Shown here in pieces: positions 30,501 to 39,865 of a DNA stretch of 42,587 bases (the stretch's first letter is position 1; each line of letters starts with the position of its first letter). Position numbers and translations under genes: made by a program. A model generated the notes under the pieces. It worked only from the letters and a program-made list of their open reading frames with translations, was not told where the DNA came from and searched no databases. Origin of the DNA: Apostichopus parvimensis (taxonomy: Eukaryota > Echinodermata > Holothuroidea > Aspidochirotida > Stichopodidae); assembly GCA_000934455.1 (NCBI GenBank), contig KN882923.1, forward strand, positions 77,889 to 120,475, read 5' to 3'.

Positions 30501-32341
30501 AAAAATACACCAAAGAATGTCACTGTACGAAGAAAAATATGGAACGTTATTGTCGGTACATAGAAGAGCATGTAGAGCTAACGGATAAATCAGTCAAATC
30601 ACATGTAATTGCGTCGGCTTTGGGTCAAGGAATTGCACAATTCAGAATCTATATAGTTGACTACATTGAACAAGTAGTTAATAAAGTAGATTATCGCATG
30701 CAATTTGCAGAACCTTTAGACTGTCCTGACCTACGTAGTAAGCTAGATAAAATGAGCAAACTTGTCAAAACGTTTGTTACTGATCAACAACTCTTCAAAA
30801 TGTCTTCTAATGATGGACAAACCTTTCATCAAGTACTTCACGAAGAGACTCAAAAGTACAGTAATTTGCCACAGTCTTTGTCTGTTTTACAGTTACTAGA
30901 TGCTAAATTTGTGCATGATTTGCCACCTGTTTCGAAGGAAGCATGTAATGTTATTCACAACAGAGTCAATACTGTGAAGAAAAACTTGTTAGCTCAAAAT
31001 TTTGCATCGTTTTCACCTGACAGAGTGCTGACGCAACTTACTGGTATAATTTATCAGGATGATGAGAAAGCTGATTCTGTTATATTTTCAAACGATGTAA
31101 AGCGAGCTATTGTCTTCCATGTTGCAGCTTGGATATTGCCTATTACAGCAGTCGAACAGCATCAGCTTGAGAAGAGCAAAAACGTGGCATTTTTAATTAA
31201 TGGAGAAAAAGAAACCCTTCGTAAGTTTTTCCGTAGTTTTTGCATTGAACATAAGGAACAAATAGTGGCACAGGCTTTATGCAATATCGTTAAGAGTGCG
31301 ATCAAAGAAGGTGCAGCTGCGCGCGCTTTTCCGATTCTGTATAGCAGCATGAAAAAGGAGCTAATCGAGTTTTCCAAAAAGAGGGTATTCATCGGACATA
31401 TATTAATAGATTTTTGTAAAAATCAGAACAGAGAAGGGTTCACCGATTTCTTACGGAGTTTTGAAAACGTTGGTTTAAGTTGGACTCTTCGGCGCATTGC
31501 GATTGCTTGCAACAACCGCCGCAGCCAACTGCTGCACACAACGTATCAGCAATGCATAGAAATATCTATAAATGAAATCCTTAACGTAATAAAAGAAACA
31601 CCGGCCAAATTTCAGAGTCACGAATCAACCTTTGCCAACTGGCTGTCTACGTTTATCGAAACACTTAAAACGAAAGCGCGATTGACTTGCAAAACAGTTG
31701 ATATTGAGAACATGAAAAAGTTCCAAATTGTCGAAAGTTTCTCATTGTTCACTAACGAATGTAAGAAGATAATCTCAAAAGCTGCTCCAGAAATTATTCA
31801 ATCTTTAGAACTTCCTACTCCAGGTAATGTAGACGAAACAATGTCGTGGCTGTTGGAAGCTCCTTTTATGCTTCACGTCTCACTTTTCGATGATATTGAA
31901 GGTTGCAAAGAGCAATGTCCATTTTGCGGTGCTGTATGTGACCTGGACATGTCTGCCCACGAAAAACATTCAGCAGCGCTTCACTATCCTCAAGGTATTA
32001 TTGGGTGGCGTTACCTAAGTACGAAGAAACTAGTTACGGGGATATGTACTTCCTTAGTGGATTCGAACTGCGAATACAGAACTACATCGTCGAACAATGA
32101 TAGCCCAGAATATCGACCATACAAAGATTACGAAATCGATTACCCAGACTGGTATATTCGTGGTGCTATTGGAAGCGAGCCTACTGACTTCTGGAAGTTC
32201 GTCTTTGCACAACTAAATGAGACACTTGCGGAGAGACATGACTGCGAAGAAGGTGATGTGCCACATGCTTGGAACGAAATAACAATAGAGAATGCAATCA
32301 AAAGTGCCAAAACAATGTATCACTTAAGCGAAATCGAATAA
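24511..32341 (+). CDS. Very large GTPase (VLIG/GVIN family) with N-terminal death-effector-like domain
   Basis: Exons 24511-24574, 24890-25165 and 26461-32341 join in phase (1, 1) to a protein of about 2,070 codons, somewhat shorter than vertebrate VLIG-1. In order: a short polar leader; a death-effector-like fold; the VLIG N-terminal region with CQLAVPVLMP, then SKSNILNKMFG and NLRGDAQ; a P-loop GTPase domain (GIQSSGKST at 28502-28528, Thr of RCTRG at 28580, DTEG at 28661-28672); long helical regions; and the conserved C-terminal Cys/His segment from CPFC (31916) through HYPQG, KLVTGIC and DYPDW. VLIGs are interferon-induced cytosolic/nuclear GTPases in vertebrates with poorly known function. 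One apparent 1-nt shift between about 27735 and 27782 breaks the large exon, from assembly error or a real lesion. A 50-N gap lies in intron 2. The promoter was not identified. Confidence 0.88.
24890..25165 (+). CDS. Symmetric phase 1-1 exon encoding a death-effector-like domain
   Basis: The 276-nt (92-codon) exon runs from acceptor TTCTTACAG to donor TGTG|GTAAAT. Its product has the DED helical pattern: helix 1 around KLQLDIAGDF, then NVQALMTVF, the hydrophobic IMFIRMLDEKDII segment typical of DED helices 4-5, ISRLVSALEDAGL, and a final VVKLFQEY. The DED-defining RxDL motif before the last helix reads DAGL here, so Arg and Asp are not conserved. Both splice junctions fall after the first codon base, giving Gly and Asp at the joins. 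The call as DED rather than another death-fold rests on the pattern only; a structure prediction or profile search would settle it. Confidence 0.7.
26027..26076. other. Assembly gap of 50 Ns
   Basis: Exactly 50 N lie in the intron between the DED exon and the large VLIG exon, 14 bases after a 12-G run (26001-26012). The true length is unknown, and an exon could be hidden here. Confidence 1.
26461..27782 (+). CDS. VLIG large exon, part 1 (before the frame change)
   Basis: It follows acceptor CCCTTCTGCAG and runs in frame 3 to a TGA at 27780-27782. It carries the VLIG N-terminal hallmark blocks: LLKQLGLERKNPISL, CQLAVPVLMPN, LWCLRKI, ALKFGAVNQSKSNILN (a P-loop-like relic), ILECAWYLP, LNLRGDAQ and VDEDVPACKEARERAEEI. 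Family similarity continues in this frame to about 27730, so the true frame change lies after that point. Confidence 0.85.
27779..32341 (+). CDS. VLIG large exon, part 2 (GTPase domain to C-terminus)
   Basis: Frame 2 is open for about 1,520 codons to TAA at 32339-32341. Similarity to the VLIG family resumes around ELPHGGQ and AKKDEKKMKVRKTQL. The GTPase motifs G1 (GIQSSGKST), G2 Thr (RCTRG) and G3 (DTEG) are intact. An NKxD-type G4 is not evident, the aligned position reading FVADVTAEEQNE, a deviation I believe is shared with relatives. TLINIGGQTMGEDM follows G3 as in other members. The C-terminal block with Cys/His residues from 31916 is complete, so this 3' end looks functional. Confidence 0.9.
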   Translation: MMKELPHGGQRNVDTHCNTESATDPDIEHELAKKDEKKMKVRKTQLHTELSAPIKTFYEGCSYKETKMQYFLEWLQMLLNNLSMKKVKPLVAQLKINSADIRSLSSKINTLNIQFEHPQPGKARGELQSMIEDYKSRETELKTEKNKTIDKFDDCVGLEHFMRELSQLFEAYYVSNDIAFQQNIKYNSLPSLAASMLLSGLPIEILDGDSKFVPMMWVKEILQSVIKMHGKDARLYVISVLGIQSSGKSTLMNSLFGVRFAVSAGRCTRGAFLQLLPVARSLRDVLKCDFIAIVDTEGLRAPEKREVKKSTTQDNELATFALCISDLTLINIGGQTMGEDMTNVLQIAAHAFIRMKEVNLNAECRIIQQFVADVTAEEQNEAAMQSIISTLNEAIREAAKKEGKSHLYRQFSDVFVVQNYEKETDNVQYIPSLWRGYMGAPNYQYGVSVQRLKSNILQCIQRSDTSGKISDFISRMSDVWNAIGKEDFVFSFQNTKEASLYESFMAVYKNSITPIRTEVIGMQLAARQNIENAESGDTLAVLKDSLKEIESYLDKQSGNILQEIGKLIKQERYESVQKHELYFKLDLKTKTSRMIANASAELHQTAQCHREKNEISSIVNRLYHELCESMTTVTEQLRLQIPASEQKGRQNDNIDHVIDKTFDEFWLHSYKLILDDYPLKSLKDILQKHERSLKTSITSETQNTSLMIRSNSLKPLNFYSVSSNIVFDDCTAVNRVRLTLNTVDPHHQTQFQQLTSYIERLAKENLNFHHNASKSVTKLLEFLKSANIKIGQRNIALYICSRFADVAQREHCKNESEMIAQYDDRENKIFPSDVVPITRLESTFCAIVNSIFKLNSETIQMMLRSGETHEKHRTWIKRMYHLRMGRNASDSWKESLNKALRMFFEGIEKYTKECHCTKKNMERYCRYIEEHVELTDKSVKSHVIASALGQGIAQFRIYIVDYIEQVVNKVDYRMQFAEPLDCPDLRSKLDKMSKLVKTFVTDQQLFKMSSNDGQTFHQVLHEETQKYSNLPQSLSVLQLLDAKFVHDLPPVSKEACNVIHNRVNTVKKNLLAQNFASFSPDRVLTQLTGIIYQDDEKADSVIFSNDVKRAIVFHVAAWILPITAVEQHQLEKSKNVAFLINGEKETLRKFFRSFCIEHKEQIVAQALCNIVKSAIKEGAAARAFPILYSSMKKELIEFSKKRVFIGHILIDFCKNQNREGFTDFLRSFENVGLSWTLRRIAIACNNRRSQLLHTTYQQCIEISINEILNVIKETPAKFQSHESTFANWLSTFIETLKTKARLTCKTVDIENMKKFQIVESFSLFTNECKKIISKAAPEIIQSLELPTPGNVDETMSWLLEAPFMLHVSLFDDIEGCKEQCPFCGAVCDLDMSAHEKHSAALHYPQGIIGWRYLSTKKLVTGICTSLVDSNCEYRTTSSNNDSPEYRPYKDYEIDYPDWYIRGAIGSEPTDFWKFVFAQLNETLAERHDCEEGDVPHAWNEITIENAIKSAKTMYHLSEIE

Positions 32342-32804
32342 CAGGATTCAAGATTTTCAGGTAGCATATACAGATTAATATATGTTCAGGTCAGAGTGGT
32401 TAACAAGTCACTTCATTCAGCGTCAAGTCTAGTCATAGTCAGTGATTTGACTGATTCCAGTCACGTTATCGACAAGAGTCACTGGATTGGGAAATAGGTA
32501 AAAGTTTCTTCACTTTAAACTTTATGGCACAAGTCATGACTCGTTGCCAAACTGGCTCAAAGAAAACGATTAATTAATTACACTGGACTTAACAAGACAT
32601 TGATAAGATGTTCACTCTAAACTAACTGTGCTATGCCGACTCACACCTGTCTCCATAGAGGATCAAAACGTATTCATAACACGGTTAATAGAGAGAAAAA
32701 AACTAACTAGCCTAACATTTAGTACCGTTTTCACTTTATACGGCAGGAGAAACATATCTGTAGCGTCGTACTATCGCTTATGTAGTAGTTAAAATATTAC
32801 TATA

Positions 32805-33060
32805 ACAGCAGTCGAACAGCATCTTTTTGAAATGTACAAGAAAGTCGAGACATCAATTGATTGAGTAGCAGTGCCTTCGGAAAGGTCTTTGGAATGAAAG
32901 TAAGAACAATTTCTTCTTAGGTGCGGCGAATAGCAAGCCATATTTAGGAGGTGTGAATATTGTAGAGAGATGGAAATTCAAAAAAGGTGATGCACCAATG
33001 GGTTGGAATTACACTTTAACAGAGATTTCCATAAAAAAATTAAATCTAAAATTAAAATAA
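32805..33060 (+). pseudogene. Shattered second copy of a VLIG 3' end
   Basis: A 19-bp stretch at 32805-32823 is identical to coding bases 31145-31163 of the VLIG gene (reading TAVEQH). Further on, a TTCTTCTTAG acceptor-like site (32930) precedes a frame ending at TAA 33058-33060 that reads VERWKFKKGDAPMGWN then LTEISIK. This aligns with the gene's C-terminal AERHDCEEGDVPHAWNEITI..AIK. The material between the pieces is not alignable. I infer a decayed tandem duplicate of a VLIG gene of which only fragments remain. AATAAA at 33056 overlaps its end and could also serve the upstream gene. Confidence 0.6.
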
Positions 33061-34205
33061 ATATAAATTTGTTCTCAATCGAAAGGAAATTTAAATCACC
33101 AACATTGTAAAACTTTATGGGATTATAACAGTGTTAATATTGCCAATGGCGTAAATGTGTGTTTTATGTTTAAACAAGACTAAGTACAGCACTGCAAATA
33201 TATTAATTTAGATTACACATTATAATGTAATTATTAAAATAACTTCCCTTCTGTTTTTGTTTATTTCGTTTTATATTAAAAATACTTATACTAGGTGAGA
33301 TGTTATACAGCAAATCTAACTCTTTTCATTTATTTGAATGATCATTAAAATGTTATATTTTTTTCTCGACAAAGTGAATACACGTATCATTAAAGCATAA
33401 CACATTCCTGCTTACTGAATAGTTTTCAACTTAAAAGTGATTGATAAATTACAAGTATACACGAATGCTTCATTTATAATCAATATTGGTCACATCTTCA
33501 TGTTCAACATTTATTTTTGTTACTATTCATATAGGAGGTAATACGTTTTAAGTTTGATTATATAAAGCAGGCCATGTTCCTTGTTTAAGCGAGAACGGAA
33601 CCAGTCAAACGATGGATGTATATTGTATTATTTGAGACAAGATTTTGCCTACAGGCAATTTTTTATCCTAAGTTGATCGATGTAAATACACTATTTTAAG
33701 TATTTTCTTGGAGGAAAATACCCAACGTCTTAAATAATGATATTTTTCTTGTTTGATATGATTACAGCTGCTTTAATTTCTGGGTAAAAGTTAATTATCA
33801 TAGTGAAAATTATTGTCACTTTACAAGCAGTGGAGCTATTTTTTGTTTGACTGCGTTTACAATATGGAGCAGCTTTGCAATGAAGATTAGAATATATTTG
33901 GCCAATATGATGTACTAAACATGCTAGTTGTTATGTTATTTTATTAGAATTACACTGAAAAGACGAATGGTTGTCTATTATTATACCAAATGTGATTGTA
34001 TGAATCCATAGCAGTTGTTCTCGTTTTTAGGAAAACAATATTTGGCGTTTGAATAATATATATCTTGTTTTGTATTAATGACCTTGTTACAGGTACAAAG
34101 TACAGCACAGCTGATGTAAACAAAATATTTGTAAATATTAACAAAGCGCTTCGATAAATCAAATCAGGTTGTCATGGCTACATATATTACTGGGAAAGCA
34201 ACCAG
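33061..34205. other. AT-rich stretch without recognisable features
   Basis: I see no gene, tandem array or transposon relic. Only one short minus-strand frame (33950-34162) exceeds 60 codons and it looks random. Confidence 0.5.
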
Positions 34206-36158
34206 AGGTTTTACATACTGCAACAATACAATACACATATTCATGTGTGTATGTGTAGGTGGATTGGTTGTTTCGGGAAGGGGACTTATGTGTCTATTAT
34301 TGGCGTAGAGTTTTGTATTGCTTCTTTATTTTTATTTTCTTGCTTGTATTTTCCACTCAAGGTGTTTTCCAATTGTTACGCTCTCTAAAGTTTGAGTTTC
34401 TTCCATTCATTGGATAAATTCCACTTGTCTTAAATACTCTTTGTACTTTGTGTTAACACGAATAAATCAATGAGAGAAATAAAAGCTTACGCACTTTAAT
34501 CGTTTTCTTTTAACACAAGTCTGCTCTTACTCCATCTGTCCACAAAAGATTACTTCGTCATTCTTAATTTCTTATTTGAAGTGGAATTTTAAAATAATAA
34601 TAATGAATATGACGATGACGATGACGTCGACGACGACGATGATGATGGCGATAATGATAACATTGTTAGCCTCTTTCTGTGTTTTAGTACTGTACGTTTC
34701 GATTATTTATAATTAACTAGCTTGTAAATGAGGTCAATTCCTTTAATAAGTTTAGTGGCGAAGTCAGATGAATAGGACAGAGGAGGGGGAGAGTAAAACT
34801 TATATAAAGTGTCACGTATGTGAAGTCGTTGGCAAGATTTAGATGTAGTTAATATGATGGCATGATTGCCGAATATTGAATTGAAGCCCTCTTACCGAAA
34901 CAAACAATTCTCAAACGAGAGTGGAATCCCTCCCTTATACCCCTCCCTACAACAGATGTAAGACAATTTTCTTGCCCCTCCCCCTCACCCCAGAATCCAA
35001 AGTCCAAATTGAGACCTAAGTTAGTTTAGCGACCTAACCATGTATTGAGATCAAATAAGAGGGATCCCCATCCCAAAGGTAAACACAATATTTCAAAAAA
35101 ACATCAGAAAATAAATATATAACACGCACAAAAGGTCCAAGCGCTCTCCATTTTCACAGGGATTTCTGTTTGGACGCTCATAGATGATGAGTAAGGTCAT
35201 CTGGAAATGTTGTAATCATAGATAATTTCCAGAAGTTTATTGTGTGGTTCGTGATTCAGTTTGCAAGTTTGGCTTGTTATGTTTGTGGTGTGATGGATTT
35301 ATTGTATTTAATCTTTTTACGCTTTAGGCCATGGTGAGCCTTGCTATGAGTACGGAACAGAAATGTGTAATGTTAATTCAGGGATCGAGCTGTCAGTGCC
35401 TATCTTGATTATGGATTTATCCTTGGTTACATTGACTTCGTCTTGTTTTGTGTTGTATGTATTAGTTATGTGGTATATGTTCATGTCTCAGATTCGTTGT
35501 AACAGTCTTTGCTAAAATTAATACAGTAGACCGTCAGCTTCCCTGGTACAGGTGGAATCAATGGTGACGATCGGGTAAGACTGGTTAAGAGCTCGGGCGT
35601 CAATCATTGTGAGACAGGGACACGTCATATCCTTACTCCCGATGACATTTACGGATTTCATTTATAGCGTTAATTAAATGAGGAACTGCTCCCATACACC
35701 GCTGGGGCTATCTGCTAAGACAGCAGATAATGAAAGCCCGCAGTATTCGCTAATCTCCTTTTCAGACTCTAGTGGTGCCCGCAAGCAAAGACGCGACTTA
35801 GGAATGTGAACGATAACAGTGGTGTGTTTATGGGTACGCGCGCGCTGTCTGTAGATTTAACCGCAAAAGGTGACAGTTTGAGTGATGTTTTGCTTTGCGA
35901 TCGGTGTCGTGAGTGAGCAGATATGATTTCGGTATCGAGTGTGAAGACGGTAAGTAACTTCCAAAGTAATTTACAGATGCCACGCCATTAGCCCAGGAAC
36001 AGTAAATTTAGGGTAACATTAGACTAGTAAGTTAAAAATAGCCCATATAAGAGGAATGTACAGGTTGTCACTGTCTTCAGAGAGAATTAAGCTGAAGCTA
36101 GCCTTTACTCCAGCCGTAAAAATTATGTTTGGTGACGTTGATCCCTGACCCTCCGGCC

Positions 36159-36272
36159 AGCTCCATAGAAGCAAAGAGGACTTTCAGCATCCTCGGACGT
36201 ATGAAGACATAGCGTCGAAGCACCAGGAGTCATGTCAGGCTAAACCATTTGATGATTAGTCTCATTTCATAG
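36159..36272 (+). pseudogene. Relic of a hAT-type transposase C-terminus
   Basis: In one frame the DNA reads SSIEAKRTFSILGRMKT, a stop, then RRSTRSHVRLNHLMISLIS. This is the hAT dimerisation block 'SsA..ERsFSvLrriKt.lRs.m...RLn.LmiL.i'. The internal TAG (36210-36212) and the lack of upstream similarity make it dead. It sits inside the roughly 1-kb insertion that distinguishes copy A2 from A1, so that insertion may be a remnant of a hAT element. Confidence 0.6.
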
Positions 36273-37118
36273 TGAGCGTCTGGCACACACAAGCATCATA
36301 TAAATAGCAGATAAACTCATCACTAATTCCAGACGCCGCGATTTTGGAAGATTCAAGTAAGAAGAGATAGCGTGAATGTGTTCATATAACCATTATAGTT
36401 TTTGATGTACTTGTAATTCTATGTGTGTGCGCAAATGTTGTTGACGTCTGAATAACAAGACGATGTTATTGTTATGTGCAAAGTTTAAGAATGATTCCGA
36501 TATTTTTTTCAATTTCAATTGTTTTAATGATAAAGGCACTAAGTTACACCCGGGTGTTAAATAGTTAAGTCTTTCTTAATTTAATTTTAATCACTTGTTA
36601 GATAAAGGCTTTGCGTCAAGGCGATCGTGATGTCCGCTACGCTTACACTCCGTCAATTTTATCCTTGGTGAGTCATTTATGTCCTCCCTACCCCACGTTT
36701 TCAATTGGGATTGACGTCTCTCAAATTGCAGTTTACTGTTTGCGTGTTTATCATTCAGAACAAAAGGGGTAACATTGTTGCTCATATTAAAAGAACATTA
36801 CTTGTCCTAAATAAATCGCAGATTAATATCTTAAATACATCGGTTCTTACATTATAGTCCTTACACAATGAAAAAGGAAGCAGACAATCGGTCTGAAAGA
36901 ATGTCCAGAACGTATGAGCATAAGTGACGTTTTAATATATATATTTAATGAATGATTCTTTCTTTCCTTTTTTTTAATTAAAAGTTAGAAAAGTGTCCAG
37001 TGGAATAGAGGCGTTGGAAACAGCTTCCCTCCTTTTAATCTAGTGAACTGTAAACCAATATATTTTTTAATCAATTAAATATAAAGACCATGGGTCGTTT
37101 CAATATTATGTTCGTCTT

Positions 37119-37382
37119 ATGATGAATTATCTTCATAACGAGAATGGCGAATTTCGAATTTTAGAAATTATGATTATAAAACATTCTCTTAGTTTAAGTT
37201 TGTATTTAGAAAAGCTTCGTCTACATAAAAGTCACCTGTTGCTCATCAATGTCAAGTATAAAAACGATCAGCGATCGCCTCCAGGGTTACCCAGTAAGAA
37301 TACGGTCAATTTAATAAAACAATATACTTCTAATTTGCGAGATAATTTAAAACTCTTCAAGAAGGTTCGCTCTACAAATTAA
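37119..37382 (+). pseudogene. Relic reading frame in copy A2, possibly from a retroelement
   Basis: An 87-codon frame contains LEKLRLHKSHLLLINVKY, QRSPPGL and NLIKQYTSNL. The pattern '(R)LHKSHLLF..C....PPsL' is reminiscent of N-terminal segments of proteins encoded by Penelope-like or other retroelements. In copy A1 (20217-20480) the same residues are present (EKLHLHKSHPLFTIVKY, then a frame change, then SPPGFPSK), which argues for a coding ancestor. Identification is tentative. Confidence 0.35.
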
Positions 37383-37727
37383 CCTACCTATATAGCAAAG
37401 TATTTAAGATTCAAACAGATCTTAAGTGGTTTACCATGAGAAAAGATGTTATACAGTTATTATCCAAAAAAAGACTACTTTAAAAGCTCTTTTTTGGTTG
37501 GGGGGGGGGGGAGCAACAACACTTAATAAGCTTAAGTTTCCTGTCTAAACTTATCCATTTTAGCACCGTGAGACATATCCATTTAGTATACGTTATGATC
37601 CTTTATTGTCAGGAATGCAAAATCAATTTCGATTGCAATAATAAAAATAATCTGTGGTCACTGCAGAAGCCAGGCAGATCTCACCAATGATTATATAGGT
37701 AATTATACTCCACAAACTTGATCAACC

Positions 37728-37915
37728 GATTCAAACAGAGATAACAGTAACTGCTGTGACTCTTAAAGTTTTGTACCAGAGTAAAAACTGGATCGTGCTG
37801 ATAAATCGGTTACATCGGTAGTATGTGCAATTGGGATTTCAGAAAGAACTTAGGATATGAGTAATCCCAACAAGTGCATTAAACTGGATTTGTTGGGATT
37901 ACACAACTAGTAGTT
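37728..37915. mobile_element. Truncated fold-back MITE in copy A2
   Basis: It starts CCGATTCAAACAG, the terminal sequence of the complete element at 23469. It continues through CGTGCTGATAAATCGGTTAC to the central stem (AATCCCAACAAGTG against GGATTTGTTGGGATT) and lacks the right arm, like its counterpart at 20838-21012. The truncation therefore predates duplication of the large repeat. Confidence 0.7.
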
Positions 37916-38437
37916 AGAATTCACATTTTTTGCTATTTAAGTAGCATGACATCACGCACTAGTATGACTACAGACGAGAACAAGAACGAACACGGACTAT
38001 ATGTCTGTACATCACACTGTCACTTTCAATATCACCCGTTACCCTAGCACTATTGATGCAAACATGTGATGTCTTTGTTATATTTTGGAAGCTTACCTCC
38101 TCATACGCATAGAATAGTATATCGGGTGATTCCAACCAGTACGGATGCCGCTATTTATATCCTAGTGTTCAAATATACACATACACTAGCATATAATGTA
38201 ACATCCGTGTTCTGTGGAAGAGTTTCGCTAAATCTCAATGACAACTTTGAACACGTGTTGCTCCTAATTAATCAAATCGGAAACATTAATTTATATGGAA
38301 TAATATAATAATGTTTATACTGAAACATTTGGGAGTGATTGTCCTTCTAATTGTGGAAGCAGCACTGCGGTCGCAGCGCTGTTGCATGCTTTAATTTATG
38401 ACGTTATTAGCTTGTTGTGTTTGCAGTTGTGCGATAT

Positions 38438-38697
38438 TTATAAAGAGCTGATATCATGGAACACTTCAAAAGCGCCTTGAAAGAGAAACGTTTTGAGCTG
38501 TTTCTTGTGTGTGGCAATGTCTGAGTTCATATATTGCCTGGAATTCCACAAACGAGGGCCAATTCTAGAAAATGCACGACCACCGTATCAATTGAATTTG
38601 AAGCGAGGCTCAAAATAAGAAGATTAGCATGTTGAGAGCGGAGATAACGAGTTGGTTTGAAAGAGGGGAAAAGATCACACAAATATTGAGCTGTTTG
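38438..38697 (-). pseudogene. 5'-truncated LINE fragment: reverse-transcriptase C-terminal tail
   Basis: On the minus strand the sequence reads KPTRYLRSQHANLL, then after one frame change YGGRAFSRIGPRLWNS, KKQLKTFLFQGAF and a terminal TAA at 38440-38438. This is the canonical end of jockey/CR1/L2-type ORF2 proteins ('LRS...G.RAFs.igPrLWNslP....FKkqLKtfLF'). It replaces about 100 bp that are present at 22140-22245 in copy A1, so it inserted after the two copies separated. Only the last 85 codons or so remain. Confidence 0.82.
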
Positions 38698-39010
38698 CCC
38701 AATCAGGAAACCTAGGATATGTGCACAGAAAGGTATGAGGCAGTGTAGTTAATTGGTCATTGCACGTTATTAAAGCTATCTTGGTGGCAATAGCAACGGT
38801 TGCCAAGGTAACATTTAATGTTCCTGAGTGATGAGTGTCATAATTCATAGGGTGACTGAGAGTGATTGAATATCTTTATCTTTGAGAGGAGTAAAACGCT
38901 ATGATAAGTGTGTATATGTGTGTAGGCCTGAACATTGGCTTCAATACTTTGTTAAGTTATGACGTCATATGATCAAACGCAGAGATCAAAGGTCAAACAA
39001 ATAAAAACAA

Positions 39011-39865
39011 CATTTTGGTACAGGGCCGGTGGATAAGATTGGTAGGTATGCGCCTAGGCATAGGTTGTAGTGAATGTACGACTTATGACGTCACACGGTC
39101 AAAATCAACGATCAACTGTCAATCGTGTGTAGAGTTGCTATCTAGGACATTATATGAGAGTTTCTTATTCTCTAAGAGGCGAGTGATATAATTGTTATCA
39201 TTCAGATGATTTAATTGACTTTGAACCAAATGAACGCTACATATGATAATATTCTTATGTTGCCCTACCTCAACCAGTGACGACCCTACGCAGGGATATG
39301 GAAACTCAGCCCATCCATTCCAGCCGGCAAGAATTTGGAATACCCCCCCCCCCCCCCCCACCCCCCCCCCCCCCCCCCCCCAACAAACACCCACCAACAC
39401 CCACCCACAGATTATTTATAATAATATCGATCCAAGCACAATAGTGAGGTATAAAATATTATTTTTATACTCGCCACTGAAAAACCCCAGAACGTTGTGT
39501 CGAGACTCGAGCGCTTTTTTTTTAACTTTTTGTAGAATATGAAGGTTTTTTGGTTTGCCGTAGTTTATTGGAATGAGGATGCTAATGTCTTCTTTAATTC
39601 TGCAAGAAACTAATGTTTTTATCTTGTTTTGAAGGTCAAATGTGTTTCTATTTGCCTGTTTACTTAGCAGGAAGCGATGCCAAAATTCTTGCTTGTAAAG
39701 ACATATGTATGTAACGTTGCTCGAAAACAAAAATGCACGCAGTAAATTCATTCTTAATACAGTACAACAAAATCAAACATGACAGTTGAGGAAAATCCAT
39801 GGGTGTAAACAAAATATGATTTCTTCTACAATTAGAAACGCAACGAGCATGAGTTAGAGTTTACA
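39011..39865. other. Stretch between repeat copies
   Basis: No gene recognised. It contains a long C tract (39343-39381). A 111-codon minus-strand frame at 39416-39751 has no recognisable product. Confidence 0.4.
39343..39381. repeat. Near-pure C tract of 39 bp
   Basis: 17 Cs, one A (39360) and 21 Cs. The complementary strand could form G-quadruplexes. Tracts of this length are also prone to replication slippage and sequencing length error. Confidence 0.95.

Larger units (their letters stand above)
34206..39010. repeat. Large dispersed repeat, copy A2
   Basis: Colinear with 18837-22600, same orientation. Differences: an insertion at about 34674-35357, loss of a C-rich segment near 35625, an insertion at about 35895-36925 that includes a hAT transposase relic, loss of about 580 bp near 38165, and replacement of about 100 bp by a LINE 3' fragment at 38430-38697. 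A simple repeat lies at 34594-34665 and a 12-G run at 37500-37511. Confidence 0.85.
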
